The position numbers and the translations under genes were made by a program. Shown in pieces: positions 21,982 to 35,767 of a stretch of 64,000 nt of DNA. A model generated the notes under the pieces. That model had not been told where the DNA came from, did not search any database, and was given only the letters and a program-made list of their open reading frames with translations. Source of the stretch: Prinsepia uniflora (Eukaryota; Streptophyta; Magnoliopsida; Rosales; Rosaceae); assembly GCA_032719365.1 (NCBI GenBank), contig CM064874.1, positions 38,922,716-38,986,715 on the forward strand, read 5' to 3'. The number at the start of each line of letters is the position of its first letter. The first letter of the stretch is position 1.

Positions 21982-24900
21982 TGACAGGACCCGTCCCCGA
22001 AGGACATAGATAACCGTGCCCGGTCCTGCTCCCGTCTGACAAGTCAACTGAAAGTCTGAAACAACCCTTCAACACTTTCCAGACAAGGGAATTTTTATGC
22101 CTGTGCCCGCACATACCTCCACCTCTGGAATAGCCTCGAACAACGCGCCACGACCTGAAGGGTTAATAAAACAGAAAAGGTGTGAGTGGACAAAAATAAC
22201 CTCATATAAAAACATTTATCAAAATACATTCTTACCCTCCTGTTTTCACAAATTTGCATGCATATCATAAAACATGAGTAACAGTATGAAATCATTCAAG
22301 TATGAACAGTGGACTGATAAAATAAAAACATATTTACCCATGGTCCACAAAAACTCATGTTCACCAAATCAGTTCACAATTTCTTTAAATCATTTTAACC
22401 GCTAAACCACGGTTTCCTCAAAATCATTTTTCCATAAAGCACGGGATTTATTTCCATATCCAGTTACTTAGAGTCACGTTTATCCCTGCAACGCGTGCAT
22501 ATCAATAGGCTCAAGGACCGCTCAAAATCCGAGCATCCGCTGCTGTGAACACATCATCAGTGTCACTTTCGATTTCAAACCAAAACCTTGATTCTCAAAA
22601 TCATGTCCCAAAACCCCTTAAAATCATTGAAATCATTTATCTTTCCAAAATCACCCTTTTCTCGTAAAACGTGCTAAAACTGTACTTTCTCGTAAAACGT
22701 GCAAACATGTAAAACCAACAAAACATATTCGAGAAACATGAAACCATAAACAAAACCATAAAACAATTATAGAAAACAGTTATGCATGTTCGAGTTTAAA
22801 GAAGGGGTCCTTTCACAGTACTGAGCCCTACTCGCGCCCCGCACGTCCAGCCCGTTCCTCGGCTTTCTCGGGAACTCCCGATCCTGTCAAACACCGTCAA
22901 ATTATATCACTAAGACGTCTACAAACACTCACCTAAATTCCCTCAAAAATCCCCGAACCGAAGACCTAGAACCCCGGGACCCTAAACATTCACCCTCGCG
23001 GAACTACACTCAAACGACTTCCGATTGACTCGAAACCAACTCCATTGAACTCACCACAACTCCTGGACCAAAACCCATGTTGACCGTTTCTCCCAGAACC
23101 GCTGCACGCGCCTCCACGCGCCGCCCAAAGTGGCTGCGTGTGGCCCTCACGCGCCAGCTACAGTGCACCTTCAACCTCACGTCGACCCGGTTCAACACAG
23201 TAGGCTGTAGCTTGAACCGGCGTCAACGGTTCTCCGCCGTGCCTGCACCAAAACACCTCCTTCCTTCTCCTATAGCTTCGTCCAACCTTACTCTAAGCAT
23301 CCCCATCCTTCAATCACCTCGACACATCCCCTACACCGTCGACTCAGACTCGAAACCAGACGGCCCAATTCCTCTGTTTTCCTCTCCGGCCGCCCAGGTA
23401 ACCTCCCTTCACGGTGGTAACACCAGACGATTCCTAGGACCTCAAGGAACCTAACCCGACTCTCCTAGACCTTCGACTCAGTCTCTAGGATCACGACTCT
23501 TGGTTTGAACCAAAATGGGAAAACAGGGCACACAGAGTCCCTCCGTCGTGCCAACCTCCACCGTGCACCTCCCGTCACGGCAGGTCAACCAAATGACGCC
23601 CTGGACTCAACTGAACTCCCTAAACTCCCCTAGACTCTTCGATTCAACCTCTCAGGCCACAACTTCCGATTTGAAGTTCACGGCCAAAACAGAGCATAGA
23701 CACGGGGCAATAGAAATTACCTGCAACCTGTCGCCGTCGTGAGCTCCGCTGGTAGTGGTTGACTCCTCGCAACCCGCACGACACCACCACGGTCTCAGTT
23801 ACCCCGTACACGGCCGCCACCGCCACGATTCTCACGACCTCCCTGCTATTTACCCCTGGTTTTCCCGCAGTTCCCAGCTGCCCAACCACACGACTTCCTC
23901 ACCTCCCAACCTTCTTACCGTCTCCCTTTCCTTCTCTGGACACCCACACACACTCACAACTCACCAGCTCCCTCAATCAACCCTTCACTGCTCTCAATTT
24001 CCTCTCACCATCTCCCTCTGTTTCTGTGTCCTTCTGCGTACAAACACGAACACGGGCACGGGTACACCCCAATAATAGAACCGTGCACACACCTTAGAAT
24101 CCCCAAGAACCCACTACACACTTGCCACATGTCACCATCCCCCACTCTCTCTCACCCATGTGGCCCAATCTCAACCCTTCATCTGTTTTTCTCTGCACAA
24201 ATCCCCAGGTGCCAAAAGACCAAAATACCCTCCAGTTTTACACATTTTTACGATTTTACCAAAACTTCCTAGACCCATAACTCTCGCCTCGTAAGTCCGA
24301 TGAATACGTGCCGCCTGTCACCGAACTCAGGACGACGAAATCTATCTAACCATCCTAGGTCAACCTACCAAAACTCGATTATTCAAAAAGTCAACTATTT
24401 CCCCCTACTTTACTCAAATTACGGTCATGCCCTCAACCTTCCGAACATCACAATTCCCTCCTCGGATGTCGGAATCAGGCGTGCCACCTGCCTATGGATT
24501 CGTGACGTCCTAAACTATGTCCTGGTCACTGGTCAACCCCCATTTGACCACCCAAACTAAAAATCAACTATTTTGTCCAAACTAGGGGCAACATCGTCAT
24601 TCTAAACTTACGGACCTATCGGGACCACCTAACCACGGATTAACCTCACTAATCACACCTTAATCACTATCTTAATCCCGGCTCTCGGGACGGGTTGTTA
24701 CAATCAGTCAGCAATCCGTCGCTGTGAAAACCTCACCAGCCGACGATCCGGATCTCGTGAACACATCACTTACCGATCCATATAATCCAGCACATCTGAT
24801 CTGAGTCAAGCCTCCCCTGGGCTGCAAGACAAAGATCGTGCTACGTGACCTCTTCGGGGTAAACATTTCCATCCCGAAGGCGAGCGTTATCTCCGGGGTG

Positions 24901-27464
24901 CACTCCGGGGAAAAACATATTTTCTCCCGAAAGCCCTAAATATCCGCAACATATCATCATCACAAAAACCAGTGGAAAACAGTTTGCATTGAAAACCAAA
25001 TCATTTACAATACAGGGTCTTAGCCCCAAGTCCCGATTTACTTTATAAATCCGAAAATCATCAATATCATCCTGTCATCACATGGAAATACAAATCTAAT
25101 CAAAATCACAATTCCATTGGGTCGCAAGCCCAAAATATCAATATCACGTAAATCCGTGCAACCGTAAACCCGAGTTGCCACGATCACGTAAATCCATGAA
25201 ATCAATCACTGACTCATAATCTGAGTCCAAATATCATTTTCAACTTCCTGACTCATAACCCGAGTCAAAACATCATTTTCAATCCGGGCCTAGCCCAAAA
25301 CATCATTTGCACGTTTCTCGTAAAACGTGCCCGAAAGACTGATTAAAATAATCACAAAATCACGAGAATACTAAAAATCATCAAATTCATCAAATTCACC
25401 TGTAACTCCAAATATGAGTCAAAATCATCCTTTACTTGGGTTCTCACGCCCACAATATCGTTTTTAATCAATTTCATGATTTCTCGAAAATCGTGCCAAA
25501 ATATAATAATATAATAATCATAAAACCGAGAAATCACCGAATTGAAATACCAATCATGCCAAAGCATATCAAATCATATAATGAAGCATTTTAAATCATA
25601 TATGCATGCACCACGGTTAGAAAACAAAGTCCACTCACACACACCGTTCAAAACGGTTCGTTTCCGAGCTGCACGTTTTTCCGTAAATTCTGGAAATCAC
25701 AACTCCTGCCCAAAATCATTATAGAGGGTTACTAACATCTCAAAATACTTCATATAATTTCCCCCAATTTTTCCGGAATTTAAATACGTATTTTAAACGT
25801 AAAACAAAACTTCGGATACGCGGAACATTATCGAAACAATATCCGATTTCACCGAAATCAACGTCAAAATGTTCGTTACACTGAGAGGATCAAAAGTCAT
25901 GTTGACCTCACCTTGAGACTAGGCGGGACGTGCCCTCACGCGCCGCCGTGAGTGGCTGCGCGTGAAACCCACGCGCCAGCTACAGTGTCACCAGCCTAAC
26001 CCGTTTCTCTGATAAACGGTTCCTTTAGCCCGCGATCAGACCCGGTTCCAATCCTACCAATTCGACACTGATTCAATCAATTGAGCATTCATTTAGTTTC
26101 GTTATAAGTTCAATTAGGGTTCTGTAACATCAATTACTTGAAACATTACCTCAATCCTCACGATCAAGGATGAACAATCGAAGGACATCCGGCCACTGTT
26201 CATCATTCGAACTCCCTCAATTCCACACGATTTCCCTAAATTGATTCATCAAGAAGCTTCATTGAACTCAGGTAAACCTTTCCCCCAACTCAATTGGATC
26301 AATTCATGGCTCAAACTCCACGACTCAACCTCGATTCTTCGAAGAACAGCCGTCACTGTGCAACCATGGAGTTTCCACCTTGGCCACTGATTCCTCCCAA
26401 TTGATGAACCCAGAAGCATCAATGGACCATGAGGAATTGTTTCCCCACCTCAATTTCGTCGTTTGATCACACATTGATCACGACTCAAGCTCAATATCTC
26501 TCACTGTTACCAAACCCGTTCAGAGCCAAATGAGCCTCAATTCATCTCGTTTTTGATCTGGTTCCACTCGTCTCAACCTCAGGAAGCTATTTCCAATCTC
26601 CAATTCGATCATCACAGCTCAATTCTTCCAATTTGATTTTTCCTCCCAAAACTCAAAATCCGAAATTCCAGTTCGATAGTTCCCCTCAATCCCTCGTGTT
26701 TTCCTCACTCAATTAGTCTCTGAATTCTCTCCAATTTCCGTTCACAAGTTTAGTGGATAGGGAGGAGATTAAGGGTGGAAGGATTTTGAATTTTGGTGGT
26801 GCACGGGTTAAGAAAACACAGAAGAGAAAATGGAGGTTTAATGGATTTTTAATTAATTAATCATCACTAAAACACAATAATTATATTCTCCCCAAAACAA
26901 GGATCCTGGTTTTAGGCCTCAATTTAAGGGATGAGTGACAAGTGTCACTCATCCAAGTGTGTTTAGTCACCGGGTACTGTTCATATTAAAATATTATTTT
27001 ATTCTCGGTTCGTTCGGTTAATCGAGCCTGATTCCGTGACCATAACTTCGTCGTCGAATCTCCGATTTCGGCATGCCGCCTGTCGTTGGATTCGTATCGA
27101 CGTGACCTACGTAACGGTCCTTGGCCCTCGTCCATCGGACCTCCCGATCAAAAAGTCAACATTTGGCCCCTAACATGCCAAATTACCAAAATACCCCTCA
27201 ACTTCCGAGCGTCATAACTTTCTCTACGAATGTCGGAATCGAACGTGCCACCTGTCTATGAACTCGTGACGTCCCGAACTACGTCACAGTCATCGGTAAA
27301 AGTCCATTTGACCGCCCGAGCTAAAAGTCAACATTTTGCCCACGCTAGGGGCAAAACGGTCATTTTGCACGTTTCGTCCGATTTCACTCAACTAATCCCC
27401 GATTAGTCATTCTAAATCATAATTAATTAATATTCAATCCCGATATTCGGGACGGGTCATTACA
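21982..27464 (-). mobile_element. LTR Y (minus strand), inserted in Z and split by X
   Basis: On the minus strand it starts TGTAATGACCCG (27464) and ends GGGTCCTGTCA (21982). TGATA flanks it on both sides (21977-21981 and 27465-27469). Its own parts are 21982-22560 and 24708-27464, about 3.3 kb. GTGAGTGGAC (22182-22191) and GTCCACTCAC (25629-25638) are its bracket pair. There is no coding region between ends, so it is a solo LTR. Confidence 0.9.
22561..24702 (-). mobile_element. Solo LTR X (minus strand), inserted in Y, internally deleted
   Basis: On the minus strand it starts TGTAACAACCCG (24702) and ends in TGACA (22561). ATCAG flanks both sides (22556-22560 and 24703-24707). From about 22590 it matches LTR X' at 42110-44259. 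Compared with X', about 0.8 kb just inside the 3' end is missing, and only the terminal five bases are left before the gap. The missing part holds the hairpin array and one side of the bracket. Confidence 0.88.
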
Positions 27465-28150
27465 TGATAATACAGCTTGCAAGCATCGAGGTTGGGTCAG
27501 CTGATGTGATTGGTTGTTTCGATATGTTGTTGGGTTCAGTGTGACTAGTTCCGTATAATTGATATGGTTGTGTTGGCATGTTTGCTTTTGAGTTGGTACT
27601 TGATATGGATTTATATTGGGCAAGTTTTTGGAATTACTGGTTTTTTGGCTGCTATACGTCTTCCGAAATTATTGTTTATCGGTAAACTTGATCCATGCAT
27701 AGTTTTAGTAAATGGAGGGAAATTAGTATGTTTTGAAACTATGTTTTAAAAACCTTTATTTTTCGTCCACTCACACTTTTCCTTGGTTTTGAAACCCTTT
27801 CGGGTCAAGGAATTAGAGTCGAGACTAGTTATGCAGCGGAGGCATGACCTCGCGTTTATACGAGTATCCTTTGTTTGACAGAGTTCGAGGGTGCATTTGG
27901 TACTTTACGTTACCTCTCGGACAGGAGCAGGACCCGAGTATGTTATATGTAGTACTTTTCAGGTTGGGTCCTGTCACCAAAAGTACCCTTAGGACCTTAA
28001 AATTTAACATGAAAATTCTATCAGACAAAGGATGTATAACCAAACAAGTTTCGTCCTCCTAGATCACCACCCACACCAACCCAATGATGCGTAAGGGCAA
28101 ATTAGTAATTCAATCATTCCTATTTTGAAATTCTAGGGCGGGATGTAACA

Positions 28151-29371
28151 ATCTACCCCCCTTAAAAAACTTTTTCCTTTGAAATTTGATATTGACATAC
28201 CTACTAGAAGGCCTTGAGTACGATAGTAGATGGGGAAAAAAAAATGAAATTAGAGAAAAGTTTGAAATCGAAAGGAATTGAAAACCAAAATAAATTGAAA
28301 GGGAAAAAAAAAATCAAAACAAAATGAAAACTTAAAAAAATATATACATAAAATTTTTATAGGGACCCATTATCCAGTGGGTGTAATTTGGGTAAATTTT
28401 TAAAAATTGAGAATGAGTTTAGATGAGTACACTATTCATTTATACTCAAATAGGGTAAGAATTTATCCATGCCCTCCCAAAAATCCATTTGGCCATTCCT
28501 GCACATTAGGCTTATACCCATTAGTGTCAAAATCATTTGTTCTTTCTTTCTTTCTTTCTTTTAAATTAGCATGACACAATTTTTGGATTTTACATAGTGG
28601 TGTCATAAACCAACCGACTCGCTTGGGTTCCTCGAGAATATGGAGTGGAACTTCTAACTCCAAAACATGAAAACACAAAGTAAAACTTAATTGGCTTACA
28701 TAGTGATATTTTTCTTTAGCTATTATGTAAAAGATCTCAAATTCAACTCTCGCAAGATGAAGTCAATACTCAATATGTATATAATTTACTCTCCTTCCCT
28801 CAATATCATTGTATCGAAAGAAAAGAAAAAAGAAAAGAAAAAAAAAACCCTTAATTGGTTTACCATTTTAGAGGTTCCTCCCTACATCGAGGCACCCAAG
28901 TCATATAACCCAATCTCATTCTCTTCAGATTCGATTAGAGATGAGTTCTATCGATAGTGAGAATAGTAGATTCAAATGATGGGCTTGTCTTTCCCTCTGT
29001 TCGATCTCAAATTCGCCTAGAAAGTGAGAGCCAAGGCTCACTAAGTCTGAAACAATAGATAAAAGTGATATGGAGGGAATTGTTCTCACTCATTTCTGAG
29101 TTTCTTTAATTCATAAATATAGGTGGACATAATTAATATTTCTTATTCTTAGTGTATATTATCGATAAATAATCGGGAAGCTTAACTTGAAACCGCATTA
29201 TTTCAAACAAAAATGGGGAGGCTTAACTTGTTTATGCTAACAAAATTTACATTTTGAAGTAGGAAAGGAAGAACACAAACTAGAATAGAAGTGCCAACAC
29301 AAACTGGAATTGAAGTGCCTAAGACAAGTCCCGGATGGATAAATAAGGCTCTTAGTTTGTATACCTAAACG
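28151..29371. other. AT-rich spacer downstream of the carrier gene
   Basis: I see no gene. It starts with a polypurine tract belonging to LTR V, then has A-rich low-complexity DNA, a TTTC microsatellite (about 28539-28561) and an A/G-rich run (about 28819-28849). Two near-identical 22-bp copies of ACACAAACT...GAAGTGCC lie at about 29275-29325, and part of this will be the 3' untranslated region of the carrier gene. No clear AATAAA signal was found. Confidence 0.6.
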
Positions 29372-32300
29372 TTAATCCTGCTTTGAGTCTTGATCAAGTG
29401 TTGGTCGCCTTTGAGCAAGAAACCGCTTTGTACTCTCAAGGACACCAAAAAAGATGGATCCTCCTATGCCTATCCACAGTACTCTCGGACCAATGCCCTG
29501 AACCAAACACAAATATATAAGCACTAGTTACTTAAGTTAGGTGAGGACACATCATGACCCATGCTTTGTAAAATTTTTTTCTTTTTCACTTAACGATAAC
29601 TCAGAAATACGCTAAACCCACCAAAAACCTCATAGATTATGACACCCCGATCCAGATAGTCGGATCAGACTTAAACCAAGGACCAAACAGATGGAAGAAG
29701 TCTCTACAGCCCAGGGATCTAAAGTGGAACTTACATAGTTTGATCAAGTGATATACAGCCAGTTAACTCGATTACAATCGTAATCAACTGTATAGTTGGG
29801 TATGCTAAATGCAAAATTGGATATACAGGAATCTACGTGGGAAATAGTCCAAACTAGGATTCAGCCTTATAAAAGAAACATCTATCAGAGAAGAAAGTGA
29901 TTATTTAATGTTCGGTCCAGTCCAGTGGCAAGCATCTTACTAACCTCATACTTATGGATACCTTGGTGACCATATAAAAGAAACATAACTTGCAAATGAA
30001 TTGAAGAACATAGAACTGATATAAAGAAGTGCATAAGGTTTTCTTAATTTTATTAGTTTCTTTCAAGGGCGGCCATTAAAATCATAGGAATCATAGTTTG
30101 TATGAATAGAAAAATCGAGCATACCTTTAACAGGGCAGGAGGTCCTTCTTCCCTCACAATAGTTTGAACGCAGTCAATGATTCCTTTGTACTGGTTTGCA
30201 GATCCCTTAAAACAAGCGAGAAACCAAACCATATAAGTGGTTAACTATGGAGCATATGTGCACATGAATTCAGGCACGGAAAACTTTAACAGATGAAAAA
30301 TGTTCGAGGATGTTCAAATACAGATCAGTAAGTAATCTTAATCCCCCATATGAGTTTTATTTTTATTAGAGCCTCTCAAAGTTATAATATATATTGTGGG
30401 ATCCCTGACATGATTTCAGGCTCTGCCACTAGGTGCAATATTACTAGTACGAACATCTGAGGGAGGAGAATAGCAGGAAACAGGATAACAGATTGACGTT
30501 ACCTGAACCATTAGCCTGGTTTTAATCACATCAAGGGGAGTGGTTACAGCTCCAGTTAGTGCACCTACAAGAGTTTGACATTGAATCCATGAGGATTTCA
30601 TACGACCAACACAGAGTATGATTAGGTTACCTTGGTAAAAACCAAGGGAGAATAAGGATGCGAGAAATGTCCCCAAATTTCATAGTCAGTTTATTTTTAT
30701 GCATGATAACGATGAAATAATGTCACTACTCCGTGAAGTCAACGGAAGAGCTCATCCAACCGATCAACTCATTAAAGAGAAGAATAAAAAAACTAAAATG
30801 AACATAAAATCAATAGATAGTGTGTCAAAATGAAAGCTGAAACAAAGCAAGGAGAAAACAAAGAACCATATCTGGGACCATGGCAGAAAAATTTGAAATG
30901 CTCCATTTAATGCATAATAACGAGGAGTACATGATTTGAGCGAGCAGAATATTATAGCAATCTAAGCACTTAGTAATGAATTGGTTAACCATAATGATAA
31001 TAAACTAGTAAGGAGTTTTATGTATAATTAATTAATAAATTAATTGAAGAGCCCATATGAATTTGGGTCTTTGATTATTTTTAGTTTCGAAAATGCACCA
31101 TGGTAATAGGTAAGGAGTGTCGTACAAATGTTAGTGTCCTACAAAATATACAGCCTTCTTTGGAAGAGTGCAGATGATCCAACTATATGCACAGTGGGAA
31201 GAGTTTCAATTATTTTAATGTTTCTCCTTTCCAAGGTTCAATTTTTTAGAAGCCCAAGTTCAAACTCAATAGTTGCTAGAATTTGACCAACTACAATATT
31301 TACTTGAGTGTTGGGACACCAGATTAGCATTTCGGAAGTGTTGGACAGCTTGATTGGTTTAACTACCGAATGTAATTTTCATCATTTTGTAAATGAATAT
31401 AGTCTAAGAACCCTCTTCGCACATTTCCTATTACCCTCATGCTGTTCATAATAAAATCTATACCAGAAGAATAACTATCTAGAAATTATCATGCTTTCAT
31501 TGCACCACCACCCCTCTGAAAAGGTAGAATAGAAAATATTTCACTTAACCACATAACAGAACTATACGATAAAATCTAGTGATCTTCTACAAAAGGGAAG
31601 AGTCATAAGTAATGTACCAGCAAAAGCTCCAATGATTGCATTTTCAGGATCATTTAGCTCTCTTTTTGCCTGGAAAGGTAAAGAAAAAAGAAACAGATCA
31701 AAAGAGTGATTACAGATAAAAACCAAGAATAATATATAAAGACATACAACATTCATGACTTATCACCTTGGAAGAATTCAAAATATGAGGGGTGGCAAGA
31801 AGCTTACCGCCGCTTTGTAACCCAGCCTGAGCTGCTCATATAGGCAAAACTGAATTGCATCAAATGGCAAATCTCTCAATAAAAACGATCCGTATCCCTA
31901 CTTTGTCAAAAATGATGGTGAAAGTTAACAATTTGAATGACTTAAGAATTGCAATAAAGCAGGTTGCTTTATCTTTATAGTTAAAGAGAGAACAACATAC
32001 TAAACTAACAAGTCTATCTGAATCAATCCACCTAAAAAAAAAAAAAAACCAAAGCCCCACCAAAATGCATCTAGGTTGTTTATATATGTACATACATGTT
32101 CAATACTAACAAAAGCAAGAACTAAACAGCAACCACAGAGACTATCTCATAGGGAAAATCATTTCAACATTTTGACTTAGGAGAACTCAGGAACTTGAAT
32201 GGGACTTCATTTGTCCCTTGGTGAATATACCCACCGCATAGAATCCTTTAAAACCCTCTTTAGAAGCAATAAGGCGGACAGCAGCGGAAGCTGATGTAAA

Positions 32301-35300
32301 CTGCCCAGTTTGCATCCTTTGCTTTACAACCTGGGAAATATTAGAAGAAAATGGTCAGCCAGTGGAAACTTAAACATGGAAATGCTTAAGTAAACAAGTC
32401 TACCTCTGTTGGAACACGAATAAGTGAAGCAGCAATGCCTCCAAAAGCCCCTGCTGTCTACAAAAAATTTAACCCAAAAAAAATTCAAGTGAGAAATACA
32501 GTATAGTTGCCACATTAACAGCTTCAATATCAGGCAATCAAATAGGTTATAGATTACTGGACCATATCAATAAGGACAAGAGAATAGTTTCTGAAGTTCA
32601 CTAATTTGGTGGCTAATTCCATAGAAATGAAGACCAAAATCACATCATATAATGTAAAATATACTACTACTGATCCCATATGATAATTTTTGACACACTA
32701 GGAGGCATGCATCAAAATGTGTGCGAGGCTCCAACTAGTGGTATAAAAGATCATGCATCCTGATAACCTTAGAAAACTTTCAGACCGCTCATTGGTCATG
32801 CTTCCATATGAAATACATAAAACATAAAGCAACAGACATATTTCTCTTACAAAATGAGCTACGGCACTTAGATTTTCCGGAAAAATCTTCAACAATTTCT
32901 GCTTCGTAGGTTCATACACTCCAACAAAAATTGCAGAAGCCCTGTATACAAGTAAATTATTATCAAACACATTGAATTTTTCTATAAAATAAACATATTA
33001 AAATATGTAAGAAAAATAAAAAGGAGATCTAGATTCATGATAAGCTAATATGAGCTGAAATTTTGGATGCCAAAACCAGTATCTACTAAAAATTTAAGAA
33101 ATCTGAAAAGCCCACATCATGCATACCTTGTGGTACCCCATACACATACAACTAGATAGTTCAAAACTAAATTATTGGCATAAAGTGGTCGTGTATTAAA
33201 CAAATAATTGCAGTACATTCTAACAGACCCATGGTGGCCATTTCAACGCTCTGGTATCAGCAGCCGGCTATCAGCAATTTAGTCACTTTGCATGTGTGTG
33301 TGCATTGACGAGTACTTCAAAAAAAAGATCCTCTTTATAAGAAATTAAAGGATCCTCGATTGGCTGATTTTTTCAGGGATGATAAGTAAATGAGACCTAA
33401 AAATGGAAAGTTTGGATCATTTGACACTATATTTCTGGGTGGGCCACAACAGTGTGACCTTTTGAGTTTCTGATAAAAGAGTTATCCTTCTTAATGGGGA
33501 TATATATACATATATGAAGAGAGAGAGAGAGAGAGAGATAATACTAAAAAGATTATGAGACCATATACTGCCTAGATCTGGAATCTATTTGTAAATGGAA
33601 CTCCTGAGTGATAAAATTATTTGAAGCATGAATTGAGCCATTTTTACGGACTACTTATCCCCTACCCATATTCGTAGCAGATACACGAAGCAATTACAAT
33701 AAACATGGACGACCCAAATGAATAGTAAATCAATTAGCTGATGCATGGACCCCATATCAAAACTAGGTACTTACGGTAAGACACCGGCAAGATTTCCTGC
33801 CAATCCAGAATAAAGCCCCTTCAAGACTATTTTCCCTCCACCACGAGCAGCCTGTTTCAAAGTTCAAAAAAGTATTCAATGCATAAGTAACTTGATGAAC
33901 AACAAGAGTTGGAAAGTATACAAAGAAGCTAGTACTGGATGCACCCTTCTTGGGCTTCTGACATGCTACTAAACACGTGGGGAACCATGAAGAATAAAGA
34001 AAACAGTGCTTCTGACATGTTCCTGAGGTATAATATATGTTTCTATCCAATACATAATCGACAGGCTAGAGGACCAGTGGTGCAAATCCATCAAATTTAA
34101 AAACATAAACTAACTAGAATGCATTTTCATAGTTAACCTGCCTGCAGTCTCGTCTTTATAGTATCAATGGGGTACAAAGCTGTTTCAACAACAACACCAG
34201 CTGTCCCTCCGGCTATAACACCCTCTGCAAAATTCGTCCATAATGGTTAAAGCAGGAATTCAGTACTTAATGCACTTAGGAAACCAAAAAATCATAAAGC
34301 AAAAGTCTACTGTCCTATCTTCCCCCATCCAACCAAAAGCTTGTTACAAAGCGAGAAGCTATTGCCCAAACCATACTGGTTTAATTATTTTTTTCATTTT
34401 TCATATGCTTAATAGATAAAACAGCTTTCAAGTCACTCTCGCATTATCAAGTTCTACTTCCTTAATAAACTACTTTCAAGAATTATCTGTACTCTACATT
34501 AGATCTTTAAAAGATTAGCAGCTCCTTAGTACATTCGTGAACTCAAAGAATGGGACTTAATTATGATGCTTAATGACCTGCAATCTAGAAAATAACTAAG
34601 GGAATTCAAATGTAATAAATATCATTAATTGTAAATTTTAAACATACCAAATAAAACTCGTAAGAAATCAAATGGCTTATCTTCATGCATGCTGACTGAT
34701 GCAAAAGGTTTTCGTTTTCCTATGGGAGCATATTGCATTTTCTTGCTGTATTCATCTGCAAAACCATATCACGTAATTCAAATAAAAGAAAAAACATACA
34801 ACATAGAATACCAAGGGAACATAAATAAAAATCCTGCTTCACCAAAGAAAGAGAATAGCTTGATTAAATATCTATAATGTATTTTGATACCTAATTTGAT
34901 GTGTAATATAATACTGGTATTATTCTAACTTCTGAAGAGGTAGTATTGAGAAAAATGCTTTTATCAAGTGTGACGCTCAATCCACGTTCAATTGGAAATA
35001 GAATATAGCAACTTCTTTATCGGAATTTCCGAATTGACTCTAGAGATATATATGTTCACAAAAGGTTACTTCCTAATAAAAAAAGCACCAGAACACGAGA
35101 AGAAAACTACCAAAGAAAATGGATTTTACTCATTCAAATAATAAAGGGCTCTGAATCCTTCCAATTCACAAAATTAACCTCGAAGTAATTATCCTATACC
35201 TGGTTATTGGAAATCATATTGCTAGAACACATCATACCCAGAAACTGGGAACATAAACAGTAAACATAAATGCATATTGGGTTCTCTTTTAAAAGACCAA

Positions 35301-35523
35301 AACTTTTCTCAATCGATGTATAATGATAATGTATTTCTTCAAAAAAATTGAAGGTAATCGAGCTATATTATGTTAAATCACTATCAATAAAAACTAAATT
35401 CAGCCACTCCTACCATAATAGGAGCCATTGAAATTGAAATTGGAATTGGAACTGAGAAAATAATTTACCTGATGAAGTTCCAGAGCAGCTTTTCGAATCC
35501 ACTGCTAGCGTCAGAGGACCCAT
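29372..35523 (-). CDS. SAMC: S-adenosylmethionine carrier, mitochondrial carrier family
   Basis: Twelve coding exons on the minus strand: 35523-35469, 34755-34648, 34224-34142, 33851-33775, 32941-32851, 32457-32404, 32330-32235, 31897-31808, 31669-31618, 30564-30503, 30205-30125, 29497-29372. Together they give 975 nt, 324 residues and a TAA stop, with no break; Arabidopsis SAMC is of about the same length. The protein has the threefold carrier repeat with PIDTIK (73-78), PTEVVK (154-159) and PLDVIK (245-250), six expected membrane helices and an N-terminal extension of about 50 residues (MGPLTLAVDSK). Known family members exchange S-adenosylmethionine for S-adenosylhomocysteine across the inner membrane of plastids and mitochondria. 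All introns are GT-AG except the third, which fits only as GC-AG (donor 34141-34140). A 5' UTR intron is likely because an acceptor AG lies at 35543-35542. Localisation is inferred. Confidence 0.94.
33519..33539. repeat. GA microsatellite in a carrier-gene intron
   Basis: About ten GA units in the intron between exons four and five. Confidence 0.85.
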
Positions 35524-35735
35524 TGAGGTCCAACACGGGTCCTGTCCAAACCAATTAACCATGCAATTGCTTGAATTGCAAACAATTTTTCACTCCAAAA
35601 ATAAATAAACAAAATAGTTTCACATTTTCAAAAGATTAGACAATTATAAGAACATAAGAGATAGGGAGAGTATAGTACAAATGAGCAGAGCCGTAGTTGT
35701 GGTCTTCTGGTTACAACTTAGAACAAGTGGGTAAG

Positions 35736-35738
<3 letters not shown>

Positions 35739-35767
<29 letters not shown>
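35739..35767. repeat. GA/CT microsatellite in the 5' region of the carrier gene
   Basis: Fourteen GA units on the plus strand, hence a CT tract on the coding strand, some 215 bp upstream of the start codon. It is probably in the first, non-coding exon or at the promoter. Such pyrimidine tracts are common near plant transcription starts. I do not see a convincing TATA box. Confidence 0.7.

Larger units (their letters stand above)
19837..27976 (+). mobile_element. Solo LTR Z (plus strand) with nested LTRs inside
   Basis: It starts TGTAACGACTCGG at 19837 and ends TTGGGTCCTGTCA at 27976. CCAAA precedes it (19832-19836) and follows it (27977-27981), a perfect duplication, so this is one insertion of a solo LTR. 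Its own sequence is 19837-21981 plus 27470-27976, about 2.65 kb. GTAAGTGGAC at 21110-21119 pairs with GTCCACTCAC at 27765-27774, on opposite sides of the later insertion. Confidence 0.9.
19756..28150 (-). mobile_element. Short gypsy-type LTR V (minus strand), split by LTR Z
   Basis: The right end reads, on the minus strand, AAGGGGGGTAGAT (28165-28153), then TGTTACATCCCG from 28150, a polypurine tract followed by an LTR start. The left piece, about 19756-19836, keeps the LTR tail (TGCTCCTGTCTGAC matches the usual CTGCTCCCGTCTGAC). Own length is only about 250 bp, so it is either a short-LTR family or deleted. Only a few bases of its interior remain to the right of 28151. Confidence 0.55.

Noticed and set aside
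23077..23454. Open frame antisense to LTR X, with a similar frame at 42582-43013 in X'
   Set aside because: Similarity of the peptides follows from the two LTRs being copies. The stretch is GC-rich, where stop codons are rare. No other family has it in frame.
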